Below are positions 1 through 7,942 of a DNA stretch of 64,000 nucleotides, piece by piece. A program made the position numbers and the translations under genes. The notes beneath the pieces are model-generated. The model was not told the origin of the DNA. It saw only the letters and a program-made list of their open reading frames with translations, and searched no databases. Each line of letters opens with the position of its first letter. Within the stretch, counting starts at the first letter, position 1. Source of the DNA: Bacillota bacterium (GTDB lineage: Bacteria; Bacillota; Clostridia; Acetivibrionales; DTU013); the NCBI GenBank assembly GCA_023426125.1, contig JAFABI010000044.1:1-64000 (forward strand). The letters are read 5' to 3'.

Positions 1-105
1 CATATTAGTTACCCTCCGTATATTTGATTTGTGCCTTCATTTGTGGTGTTTCAGCACATTTCATATTTTACGTGAGGGTACTTAATTTTTCAAAGATCAA
101 ATTTC

Positions 106-246
106 TTACTTACAGGAATGCTCCTTAAAATAGTTAAGAATCCCAGCACAATATTCAATTGTCTTCTCCGGAGAAACCTGATAATAATGTGATGTATCTT
201 TCTCTTTCATATTAACATCAATGATTTTGCGAAACAATATTTGCAT
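106..246 (-). CDS. small ORF or 3' gene remnant, unrecognised
   Basis: An open frame starts 8 nt after the stop of the GH39 gene and encodes 46 residues (MQILFRKIIDVNMKEKD..., ending YFKEHSCK). The composition looks protein-like (KIIDV, YYQVSPEKTIEYC), but there is no convincing ribosome binding site. The frame stays open upstream into the GH39 coding end, so it may be the C-terminal end of a decayed gene rather than a working gene. No family was recognised. Positions 1-105 show nothing coding. Confidence 0.2.
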   Translation of the reverse strand: MQILFRKIIDVNMKEKDTSHYYQVSPEKTIEYCAGILNYFKEHSCK

Positions 247-254
247 CAATCTAT

Positions 255-1757
255 TTATAGCTCTGATATTGAAACCTGCATTTCGATTTTAACAAAAACA
301 ACATCATTTTCCCTCATATCCAGCTCCAGGCCGAAGGCTTCGCCTGAGCTTACCGCCGCTTCTCCTGCGGCGACGGGAAGCCCTTGGTTGTCTTCGGCCA
401 GCCTGCGGACTTCCGGCCTTTTAAGGGTATCGGGTGCCCCCATTTTCAGATAATCCGTATAGACATCGTTGCGGGAGTAGCCCGTTGAATACACCCGGAA
501 ACAGTATTTCCCCTCCGGCAGCCCCGTTATCTTCAAAACGGCCGGTACACGCTTTTCAGATACCAGATCCCTTTTGAAGTATACCTGGTTGTTTACATCC
601 TGCTGCTGTTTTGTATAATTCCAGACAAGGGCCTGAATCCCCTCTTCATTTTTGCACACCCAGCTGTCGCTGTCTTTGTTTTCAAGCTCCGTTCCGCCCA
701 ATCCGGCAAGAAAACGATATGCAAAAAAAGCCGGCTTCTTCAGTCCCTGCAGGTTCATCAGGCCAAATCCTCCGTGGAAGGGTGAAGGCGGCGGCCCAAC
801 CTCTTCAAAGACGTCTGTAAAGGTCCAGTACGACAGGGAATGGACAAGCCCCTCCATCCGCTTAAGATTATAGAGGATGTATGGCGCCTGGATATAGCTG
901 TCATGCACCGGATCACGGCTGGAGAAGGATGAGCTCCACTCGGTATAGTGGATTTCCAGGTTCGGCATGGAAGAAGCCTTTACAGCCCTATAAACCTCCC
1001 TTACGGCATTGATGACATAATCCGGGTCCTCGATCAGATATAGCACCGCATCCCCATACTCGTCAAAATCACCCCGGACCCCATACATGTGCGTGGAAAC
1101 GAAGTCGAGGGGAACCTGATTGGAGCGGCAATATTCAATCAATTCCGAAACCCATGCATTGCCCGCCGTAGCGGGACCTCCTACCCTGTAGCTGTCGCTG
1201 ACCGCTTTAATGGCGCTGCAGGTTATGGCGTACATTTTGAAGTACTCCTCCATGGTGCTGGAATAAAACGCCGGGTGGTTGGGCTCGTTCCACACTTCGA
1301 AATACCAGGTTGCCACCTCTTCCCTGCCGTAACGCTCCTCCAGGTGAAGCACGAAATGATTCACCAATGCATACCAGCGATCATAGTCCTTTGGCGGAGT
1401 CACATTTGCCTTCCACCAGAAGACAGTTTTCTCGCCACTGGCCAGGTCCGCAGGCATGAAGCTTATTTCCACAAAGGGTTTAACGCCCCTGTCAAGGATA
1501 GCGTCATAAACCAAATCGACGTATTGCCAGTTATATGTTTCCCTGCCTTCCTTATCCACGGTATAGACTCCCATATCATCATGAAAAATCCCATGGAACC
1601 TCAGATACCGGAAACCGCATTCCTTTGCCGCGGTTTCCAGGTGGTTCTGGAAATCCATCCTGAGGGCTTCCGCCGCACGTCCCGCTCCCACGCAATAGGA
1701 GGCATACTTGTTGTGCGCACCCTTCACCCCATTATAATCGATCTCGATGCTCCGCAT
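255..1757 (-). CDS. glycoside hydrolase family 39 (beta-xylosidase-type)
   Basis: A 500-residue cytoplasmic enzyme with no signal peptide. The family 39 TIM barrel is recognised from FHGIFHDDMGVY (about 54-65), WYFEVWNEPN (151-160, acid/base Glu158) and IHYTEWSSS (nucleophile Glu273). A beta-sandwich tail follows. GH39 members are retaining beta-xylosidases or relatives that release sugars from short xylo-oligosaccharides; the substrate here is inferred. ATG is preceded by GGAGAG and lies 2 nt after the stop of the upstream clan GH-O gene, so the two are almost certainly co-translated. It is a colinear paralogue of the GH39 gene at 16372-17880, including the YWTFTDVFEE motif region. Confidence 0.9.
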   Translation of the reverse strand: MRSIEIDYNGVKGAHNKYASYCVGAGRAAEALRMDFQNHLETAAKECGFRYLRFHGIFHDDMGVYTVDKEGRETYNWQYVDLVYDAILDRGVKPFVEISFMPADLASGEKTVFWWKANVTPPKDYDRWYALVNHFVLHLEERYGREEVATWYFEVWNEPNHPAFYSSTMEEYFKMYAITCSAIKAVSDSYRVGGPATAGNAWVSELIEYCRSNQVPLDFVSTHMYGVRGDFDEYGDAVLYLIEDPDYVINAVREVYRAVKASSMPNLEIHYTEWSSSFSSRDPVHDSYIQAPYILYNLKRMEGLVHSLSYWTFTDVFEEVGPPPSPFHGGFGLMNLQGLKKPAFFAYRFLAGLGGTELENKDSDSWVCKNEEGIQALVWNYTKQQQDVNNQVYFKRDLVSEKRVPAVLKITGLPEGKYCFRVYSTGYSRNDVYTDYLKMGAPDTLKRPEVRRLAEDNQGLPVAAGEAAVSSGEAFGLELDMRENDVVFVKIEMQVSISEL

Positions 1758-1759
1758 GG

Positions 1760-3847
1760 TTATTCTCTCCTGTTCTTAAATAGCCTGTCAATCGTAAATC
1801 CCTTCATTTTTTCCGTACCGTCAATGACGCGGATGCTCCCTCCGGAAATTTCGATAAAGGGTATGACTCCTTTATCCCAGTCGGCAAAAGCCGTTAGCGG
1901 AAATACTCCCTCCGCATCTCCGGCAACGGTGATTTTTTTGCCGGGCACATCGACGGCAATTCCCGCATACGTCTGAATGATCCCGGCAGAATTGACGGAA
2001 CGAGGGTACATGTCGTTTCTGAAATCGGGTCGGAAATTATATTCCACCCCAGGCATTATCCCCAGGTACATTGCCGTCATATCCCTCCATACGCCCATGG
2101 ACGGCCATAGGGTATAGTCCGGCTGCGATGTCAGGATATCCTGCTTCAGCCGTTCGGAGGACAGCGGCAGGGGGCTGCCTGTAAAAAAAAGATACGCCAT
2201 GCCGTTGGTGGTCAGAGGCGCCGGCCGGTCCCAGCCCACAGGCTGCTTCGAGGAAACGGTGACGACATAATGATCTCCGGCCCAGGCCTCTCTTTCAATG
2301 GTATCAAAAATTCTTTGATACTGTTCCCGGTACCTGCCAGATCGCGGCTCCCTTAATCCAAGCTCCTCCAGCATGAGGCACAGAGCCATAAGCGCAGTCC
2401 CCGCCTTGACACCCAGAAAAACCTGATCCTCCATGTTTTTCAGCAAATCCTCGAAGCTGTCCAGGGTGTTGTTGGTGCCGGCATCCGGCAGGCCGTTGCC
2501 GTTCAGGTCGGAATCCACAATGTAGTCCGCCAGTTCAAGGCAAAGCTCCATCTGTTTTTTTAAAAAGCTGCTGTCCCCGGTGTATTTGTAGTAGAGGAAA
2601 TGGATTAAAATGAAATTGCTGTTTTCCTCCACCGGCATGGGTCCGGGAATGTACATCTGTTCATCGATGGCGAAGCCCGCTCCGATATCGTGTTCCATGA
2701 TCCTGTGCTGCGGACCGAAGCTGTGAGGTCTGTGGCAATTCCCCTTATGATAGGTTTCCTCCCACAGCTCCAACTGGTCGGTTATAAGCTCCGGCCAGAA
2801 AAGGGCATAAAACAGTCCCAGGTTATATTCTACATCCACCGTGGAAAAATACCTTGCCCCACCCTCATAATTGGTGTAGAAGGCTTTGCCACCCTGCCGC
2901 GCCAGCAGCCAGGCAGCGCCGGCATAGATATGGAAATTCCAGCAGATGAAATCCTTGATGTGCCGGGGGATGGAGGCCTTTTTGAAGATTTCGTCGAAAA
3001 GGTCGCTTCGGGACAGGATGTGCTGCCTTTGCTCCCTTGCGTAGGAGACCACCTCCTTCGCAGAACAAAACTCCTTCTGGTAATACAGGGGGCATTCGTC
3101 GCCGTGGCAAGTGATGATGCTTTTATCCAGCAGAAAGCACGACAATATAAATTCCGCTTCACAGGTCTCCCCGGGTTTGAGGCTGTATTCATAAACAAGG
3201 CAATCCCAGTATGCCGATGTAGTTGCTGTCAGGCCAAAGCGGCAGGCGTCCGAAGCGGCAGCCAGCGCCAGCTCATAATGAAGGAGCTTTCCGGGTACGG
3301 CCTCGGGACCTCTGAAGGCGGCAGCCGTGTCGATCTTTTGGGTCAACAGCATTTTCCCCTCTTCTCTTTTCTGGTCTTTCAGGCTCTCCAGGCCTCCGTA
3401 TATTTTTCCGGTTTTCACGGTACCGCCGGTATTCTTCAACCGGCATACCACATAAAAAAACGGCGCCGTACTGAGCTTTTTATCCTGGGGATAGAAGGGA
3501 GATATGAATTCCCATTCCATTGCAACCCCGGTGTGGTTTTCCTTGCTTACCAGCAGCAGCCTGTTCATGGTCCTTTTCAGATCAAAATCGGAAATACCTT
3601 TATTTTCCCTGTCAAAGCAGTATACATACTGCAAGGGCAGGCTCCACCTTTCATCATTTATGTCCGCTGCAAAGTAAACGCCCATATTGGTGTTTAAAGG
3701 GCCGATGCCCGCCGGCAGCAGGCCTCTCCCTTCATGGTCGAATTTCAAAGAGAAATGGGAACCGAATCTGGAAATATACTGGTCTTCATACTTCCCTGCC
3801 GTCCGTTCCGCATTGGTAAAATTAAGATGCTTCTGCACGTCATCCAT
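1760..3847 (-). CDS. glycoside hydrolase, clan GH-O (GH116/GH52-like)
   Basis: About 695 residues, no signal peptide. An N-terminal beta-sandwich region is followed by an alpha/alpha barrel. The segment NYEGGARYFSTVDVEYNLGL matches the nucleophile region of GH116 (Glu328 from the chosen start). DAGTNNTLDSFED matches the acid/base Asp region (Asp463). GH52 xylosidases show the same order, so clan GH-O is firmer than the exact family. The longer frame begins at 3982 inside a repeat element, and its first 45 residues are repeat and leader read-through. ATG at 3847 has GGAGGAGGAG 5-6 nt upstream and is preferred. It lies directly upstream of the GH39 gene, which suggests joint breakdown of xylan-type oligosaccharides. 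Confidence 0.75.
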   Translation of the reverse strand: MDDVQKHLNFTNAERTAGKYEDQYISRFGSHFSLKFDHEGRGLLPAGIGPLNTNMGVYFAADINDERWSLPLQYVYCFDRENKGISDFDLKRTMNRLLLVSKENHTGVAMEWEFISPFYPQDKKLSTAPFFYVVCRLKNTGGTVKTGKIYGGLESLKDQKREEGKMLLTQKIDTAAAFRGPEAVPGKLLHYELALAAASDACRFGLTATTSAYWDCLVYEYSLKPGETCEAEFILSCFLLDKSIITCHGDECPLYYQKEFCSAKEVVSYAREQRQHILSRSDLFDEIFKKASIPRHIKDFICWNFHIYAGAAWLLARQGGKAFYTNYEGGARYFSTVDVEYNLGLFYALFWPELITDQLELWEETYHKGNCHRPHSFGPQHRIMEHDIGAGFAIDEQMYIPGPMPVEENSNFILIHFLYYKYTGDSSFLKKQMELCLELADYIVDSDLNGNGLPDAGTNNTLDSFEDLLKNMEDQVFLGVKAGTALMALCLMLEELGLREPRSGRYREQYQRIFDTIEREAWAGDHYVVTVSSKQPVGWDRPAPLTTNGMAYLFFTGSPLPLSSERLKQDILTSQPDYTLWPSMGVWRDMTAMYLGIMPGVEYNFRPDFRNDMYPRSVNSAGIIQTYAGIAVDVPGKKITVAGDAEGVFPLTAFADWDKGVIPFIEISGGSIRVIDGTEKMKGFTIDRLFKNRRE

Positions 3848-3939
3848 TATGCTCCTCCTCCACATCCCCGCTGCACCAGGTGAACCGTCCCGCGCCCGGC
3901 ACCCCGGTACGTGCTTCTCCTTCGGAAAAGTCACACGGT

Positions 3940-4136
3940 TATAACGACCTGATTCAAAATGAAATTTTCCGTTTGTAGACAAATTTCATTACAGCAGCGG
4001 AGTTTCAACGAGGCTGGCCGCAAGCTAAAGCTTGTGCTCGCCCATGCATCCCGGCGGGAAATATGCTCTCCGCCTGAAAACTAATTCTATACCCGCCATC
4101 TATAGAGGTGGGGGATATTTTTGTTGCCTCGTTATA
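3940..4136. repeat. MITE-like element D1 (TATAACGA ends) with nested hairpin A1
   Basis: About 197 bp bounded by TATAACGA and its complement TCGTTATA. It aligns over its whole length with the element at 23792-24031, including CAGCGGAGTTTCAACGAGGC, CGGGAAATATGCTC and AGAGGTGGGGGA. Inside, 4012-4053 is the hairpin A unit (GGCTGGCCGCAAGC, then AAGCTTGTGCTCGCC). It fills the gap between the creatininase-family gene and the clan GH-O gene. Confidence 0.8.
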
Positions 4137-4162
4137 GTTCTTAAAAACAAATTTATTCGCCC

Positions 4163-4891
4163 TTACACAAACCACCAGTTGTCGGGAAAAATACCCTCCG
4201 TGTTGAAATTCCAGCAGTCCGGGGGCAGCGATTCCAGCAATTCGCGGGCCTTTTGACCGATCGCCCGGGCGCAAAGCTCACAGTTCCTCTCTCCCACGGC
4301 AGCGCTGGCGTGTACCCTCGGGTCCAATCCGCCGATGCCATGGGGCGGCTTCATATCAAGATTCATGGGGCCCTCTCCCAGAGCAGCCATGTCCACCAGG
4401 TCAGGATAGAAAAACATCATATTTGAGGTTTCCCATTTGGCTGCATGGTCGGTACCGGAAGCTTCGCTGCTGCTCAAGGTAGTTTCCCACAAGGCCTCGC
4501 CTTTTATGGTGCCGTCCGCAGTTACCGGCTCCAGGGCCTTTTCCATCATATCGATCTGTTCCTGCATATTATGCCCGGAGACGCCTATGATGACCCGGTA
4601 TCCCGTTTTCTTCAGCCTTCCGAAAAAGTCGCTCAGCACCGGTACGAGATAGTCCTGGTTAAAAAAGGAATGGAACCACAAAGGAGGATACACCACCCCT
4701 CCGTACAGCTGGGCGCATTTCACCAGGATAGCATGGGCTTTCAAGCCGTCGTTGCCCAGCGGCAGGTGCCTTCCATGCCACTCAATCAAGCCAAAGGGGA
4801 CATAGACCGCCGGAAATTCCCTTCCCCTGGCTTCAAGCTGGTCCGGCCTCATAAACTGCATCTGAACCTCCGCAGGCAATTTGTTGTCCAT
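4163..4891 (-). CDS. creatininase-family metalloamidase
   Basis: About 242 residues from ATG at 4891, which has AAAAAAGGAG upstream; the open frame extends 69 codons further without protein-like sequence. The creatininase fold shows in GLIEWHGRHLPLGND (likely metal ligands Glu37, His39, Asp48), in VIIGVSGHNMQEQ, and in KWETSNMMFFYPDLVD with its conserved Glu. Family members are divalent-metal amidohydrolases acting on creatinine, guanidino compounds or cofactor precursors; the substrate here is unknown. The gene precedes two glycoside hydrolases on the same strand, separated by repeat D1. Such proteins are often found in sugar-degradation clusters, but their role there is not settled. Confidence 0.8.
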   Translation of the reverse strand: MDNKLPAEVQMQFMRPDQLEARGREFPAVYVPFGLIEWHGRHLPLGNDGLKAHAILVKCAQLYGGVVYPPLWFHSFFNQDYLVPVLSDFFGRLKKTGYRVIIGVSGHNMQEQIDMMEKALEPVTADGTIKGEALWETTLSSSEASGTDHAAKWETSNMMFFYPDLVDMAALGEGPMNLDMKPPHGIGGLDPRVHASAAVGERNCELCARAIGQKARELLESLPPDCWNFNTEGIFPDNWWFV

Positions 4892-5107
4892 CTCCGCCAC
4901 TCCTTTTTTCCTTCTTTCGGCCCCGTTCCCGGGAAGCACATTACAGCAGCCCGGTAAATTAAGATTACACCACCTTTTCAGTATAAAATAGCCGGGCAGA
5001 TGCCGCAATGTCCGGCTAAATCTATTTATATCCGTATCAATACTTAATGAATGGACAGGCAACAGATGGAACTGTCCCCACTTGTGTTTATCGTGCACAA
5101 AAAGATT

Positions 5108-5276
5108 CTGTAAAATTTTTATGGCAAAAATGATCTGTAGGGGCGCGCATTACACGTCCGCATGAATGTAATCCATGGACATAAATACCATGAAACCCTC
5201 CAGTGATTCCTGATACCCTGGGTGGACTGCCAATGGCCGCCCCAACAGGTTTTCTATGCCATAATCCTTTTTACAG
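5108..5276. repeat. MITE-like element E1 with GTAGGGGCG core
   Basis: About 169 bp. The ends form an imperfect inverted repeat (CTGTAAAA...TATGGCA on the left, TATGCCATAATCC...TTTTACAG on the right). The core TGTAGGGGCGCGCATTACAC...CCAATGGCCGCCCC is a GC-rich interrupted palindrome. The copy at 16208-16338 aligns through both the core and the right end. It occupies much of the otherwise empty 4892-5353 interval, where no gene was seen. Confidence 0.7.
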
Positions 5277-5353
5277 TACCGTCCAAAAACCAACCCCTCG
5301 CCGAAAGCCTTAAAGAGTTCCTGTGATGCATAATGAGTGCCAACAACCTTCAC

Positions 5354-5382
5354 TTGATATTGTACAAATATATGCATATAAT
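5354..5382 (+). promoter_or_regulatory. sigma-A promoter for the two-component/ABC module
   Basis: TTGATA (5354-5359), exactly 17 nt, then TATAAT (5377-5382). The start codon of the response regulator lies about 48 nt downstream of the -10 box. This is a close match to the housekeeping consensus. Confidence 0.75.
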
Positions 5383-5430
5383 GAGGTTAATCTGTCATGG
5401 GCTTTGCAACCTAAAGGAGTTGAGTGGACG

Positions 5431-6108
5431 ATGCCCGCAAATATTTTAATGGTGGAAGACGATAAGGCCATTGCAATGGGACTATCCTATTCGCTGCGCC
5501 AGGAAGGCTATGAGGTGGCCGTCTGCCATGACGCTTCTTCCGCGCTGCGGGAAGTACAGAGCCGGCATTTTGACCTGGCCATACTGGACGTATCGCTGCC
5601 TGACGGGAACGGCTACGACGTCTGCCGCGCAGTCAAAGCCATTTCGGACACGCCGGTCATCTTCCTTACGGTATATAACGAGGAGGCAAATGTGGTGATG
5701 GGCCTTGACATGGGCGCGGACGACTATGTGGCAAAGCCCTTCCGCCTGCAGGAGCTTTTGTCCCGCATACGCATGGTGCTGCGCAGGACGGGCGGCAATG
5801 AAAAGGACGGAATCGCTATCGGCAGTCTTGTCATCCATGTAAAGCAGGCGAAGGTTACAAAGGCTGGCGTGGAGATACCCTTGACCGCCCTTGAATACCG
5901 GCTTTTGCTGACGCTTGCCGCAAACCGGGGGCAGCTTTTCACCCGCAGCCGGCTTCTGGAAGACATCTGGGACATTGGCGGAGAATTTGTAAACGACAAT
6001 ACCCTCACGGTGTATATCAAGCGCCTGAGGGAAAAAATAGAGGACGACCCGCAAAATCCTGTCCTCATCCAGACCGTGCGCAGGCTCGGATACAGGATGG
6101 GTGAGTAA
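5431..6108 (+). CDS. OmpR-family response regulator
   Basis: 225 residues from ATG at 5431, with AAAGGAG upstream; the frame extends further 5' without protein-like sequence. The receiver domain (about 1-115) has an acidic pocket (ED at 9-10), phospho-acceptor Asp53 in LAILDVSLPDG, and Lys102 in YVAKPF. The C-terminal winged helix (about 130-225) has the LTALEYRLLLTLAANRGQLF and RRLGYRM features of OmpR/PhoB DNA-binding domains. The partner sensor kinase starts overlapping or just after its stop. The likely target is the ABC transporter operon downstream, where three spaced CGTCAC-like boxes sit before the start. Confidence 0.92.
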   Translation: MPANILMVEDDKAIAMGLSYSLRQEGYEVAVCHDASSALREVQSRHFDLAILDVSLPDGNGYDVCRAVKAISDTPVIFLTVYNEEANVVMGLDMGADDYVAKPFRLQELLSRIRMVLRRTGGNEKDGIAIGSLVIHVKQAKVTKAGVEIPLTALEYRLLLTLAANRGQLFTRSRLLEDIWDIGGEFVNDNTLTVYIKRLREKIEDDPQNPVLIQTVRRLGYRMGE

Positions 6109-6109
6109 A

Positions 6110-7120
6110 ATGGGGCTTCTGCGAAACAAAGAAGTTAAAAGGATGCTGTACGTGATGCTACCGATAATGCTGGCGGGCACGGCCATGGCGTATGTTTTTT
6201 CACCGGCAGCCGCGGCCGCATCGGCGCTTGCCTGTCTGCTCCCCGGCGCAGTTTTCCTGCTGTTCACCCGGCGCCGCTATCTGCAGCTTGCCCGCTTGAG
6301 CGACTATCTGAAGCGCGTAAACAGCGGAGATTATTCGCTGGAGCTCCCGGACAACGACGAGGGTGAGCTTTCCATCCTCAAAAGCGAGATCTACAAGGTC
6401 ACGATATCCCTGCGGGAGCAAAACGAACAGCTGAAAAAGGAAAAGCTCCAGCTTTCAGACGCCCTTTCCGATATCTCCCACCAGTTCAAAACACCGCTTA
6501 CCTCCCTGTCGGTGATGACGGACCTGCTTTCAGACGACAACCTCGACGAAGGCAGGCGGGCGGAATTTACCGGTCAGCTCCGTACGCAGCTTAAGCGGCT
6601 TATATGGCTGACTGAAGCCCTGCTCAAGCTATCCAGGCTGGACGCGGATGCGGTGGATTTTCATCGCCGGCCTGTCCCGCTGTGCGAACTGATCCATAAG
6701 GCCAGCGAGACACTGCTGATTCCCATGGAGTTGAAAGACCAGACACTTTCCATGGAGGTGGGCGACGGTTCCATATACTGTGACTTAAACTGGACGGCTG
6801 AAGCGCTTTCAAACATTCTGAAAAACTGCATGGAGCACACGCCGGCCGGTGGAAAAATCCGCGTTTGGACTTCCGCCAACACCCTTTTTACAGAGATCCG
6901 GGTACAGGACAGCGGTGCCGGCTTCGACAAGGCTGATCTGCCTTTTATTTTCGACCGCTTTTACAGGGGCAAAAACGCAGCCCGGGACAGTGCGGGCATC
7001 GGCCTTGCCATGGCGAGAGCCATTTCGGAAGTGCAGGGCGGCAGCCTCGAGGCGAGAAATTCACCCGGCGGCGGGGCGGAATTTATCCTGCACTTTCCGG
7101 TGGAGGAAGCACAAATATGA
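6110..7120 (+). CDS. membrane sensor histidine kinase
   Basis: 336 residues from ATG 6110; GTG at 6101 is an alternative that overlaps the regulator stop. Two adjacent membrane segments (about 12-30 and 35-53) have almost no external loop, as in intramembrane-sensing kinases that work with antimicrobial-peptide ABC transporters. A short HAMP-like linker leads to the H-box SDISHQFKTPLTSL with His124. N-box (ILKNCMEHTPAGG), DSGAGFD, FDRFYRG and GIGLAMARA motifs follow. It is co-transcribed with the regulator and precedes an FtsX-type ABC pair, which points to envelope-stress or peptide sensing (inference). Confidence 0.9.
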   Translation: MGLLRNKEVKRMLYVMLPIMLAGTAMAYVFSPAAAAASALACLLPGAVFLLFTRRRYLQLARLSDYLKRVNSGDYSLELPDNDEGELSILKSEIYKVTISLREQNEQLKKEKLQLSDALSDISHQFKTPLTSLSVMTDLLSDDNLDEGRRAEFTGQLRTQLKRLIWLTEALLKLSRLDADAVDFHRRPVPLCELIHKASETLLIPMELKDQTLSMEVGDGSIYCDLNWTAEALSNILKNCMEHTPAGGKIRVWTSANTLFTEIRVQDSGAGFDKADLPFIFDRFYRGKNAARDSAGIGLAMARAISEVQGGSLEARNSPGGGAEFILHFPVEEAQI

Positions 7121-7126
7121 CAAATT

Positions 7127-7154
7127 CGTCACCCGATCGTCACCGTATAGTCAC
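7127..7154 (+). promoter_or_regulatory. triple direct repeat, likely response-regulator binding site
   Basis: CGTCAC at 7127-7132, CGTCAC at 7138-7143 and AGTCAC at 7149-7154 are spaced exactly 11 nt, one helical turn. A -10-like TATGAT/GATAAT lies at 7165-7173 with no good -35 box, so the site is placed for activation of the ABC genes. OmpR-family regulators bind such direct repeats; that the 5431 regulator binds here is inference. Confidence 0.6.
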
Positions 7155-7258
7155 TTGTGGGGTTTATGATAATACCAGATTGCATTTACAAAAGATATGA
7201 AGCATATTTCAAATGCAAATTGGTATAGGATCATCTAACACAAAGGAGGCGTATTTCC

Positions 7259-7942
7259 CTGGAAATCCTGCGGGTAGAAAATCTGACGAAAACTTATGGC
7301 AGCGGGGAGGCGGAGGTAAAGGCGCTGGACAATGTGAGCTTTACCGTACGGAAGGGCGAATTTATCGCCGTCATGGGCCCGTCCGGCTCCGGCAAATCTA
7401 CGCTGCTGCATATCCTGGGCGGCGTGGACCGTCCGACCTCGGGCCGGGTGTTTATCGAAGACACCGACATCTATGCCTTGAATGAAACAAAGCTGGCGAT
7501 CTTCCGGCGGCGGCAGATCGGGCTTATCTATCAATTTTACAACCTCATCCCGGTGCTGGACGTGGAGGAAAACATCACGCTGCCCCTGCTTCTGGATGAG
7601 CGGAAAACGGACAGGGGACAGCTTTCCGACCTGCTGGCCACCTTAAACTTAAGCAGCCGGACCAAACACCTGCCCAATCAGCTTTCTGGCGGGCAGCAGC
7701 AGCGCGTTTCCATCGGACGTGCCCTCATCAACCGTCCCGCGCTGATGCTGGCCGACGAACCGACCGGCAACCTTGACAGCGCAAACAGCGCCGACATCAT
7801 CCGCCTTTTGCGCCTGTCCAACCAAAAGTACAACCAGACGCTCATCCCTATTACCCACGACCGGAACATCGCGCTCCAGGCAGACCGCATCCTTTCCGTC
7901 GAAGACGGACGCATCGCGAAGGACGAGGTGATCCGGAAATGA
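7259..7942 (+). CDS. ABC transporter ATPase (MacB/LolD type), CTG start
   Basis: 227 residues read from CTG at 7259 as (M)EILRVENLTKTYGSG..., the canonical N-terminus of this family. AAAGGAGG (7242-7249) is 9 nt upstream, and no ATG, GTG or TTG is suitably placed. The next standard start, GTG at 7334, would remove the first beta strand and the adenine-contacting Tyr. Walker A GPSGSGKST at 40-48, signature LSGGQQQR near 142-149, Walker B LMLADEPTGNLD near 161-173. It powers the FtsX-type permease whose start overlaps its stop by 4 nt (ATGA). Such pairs export or detoxify peptides, or remodel the envelope. Confidence 0.9.
   Translation: MEILRVENLTKTYGSGEAEVKALDNVSFTVRKGEFIAVMGPSGSGKSTLLHILGGVDRPTSGRVFIEDTDIYALNETKLAIFRRRQIGLIYQFYNLIPVLDVEENITLPLLLDERKTDRGQLSDLLATLNLSSRTKHLPNQLSGGQQQRVSIGRALINRPALMLADEPTGNLDSANSADIIRLLRLSNQKYNQTLIPITHDRNIALQADRILSVEDGRIAKDEVIRK

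Noticed and set aside
2690..3697. Open frame antisense to the clan GH-O gene
   Set aside because: No ribosome binding site or recognisable domain; the opposite strand has a clear enzyme.
3848..3982. 45-residue N-terminal extension of the clan GH-O protein
   Set aside because: Its first part is translated repeat D1 and the start lacks a ribosome binding site; ATG 3847 has a strong one.
7213..7485. 90-codon frame over the ABC ATPase start
   Set aside because: Out of frame with the conserved ATPase and of low-complexity composition.
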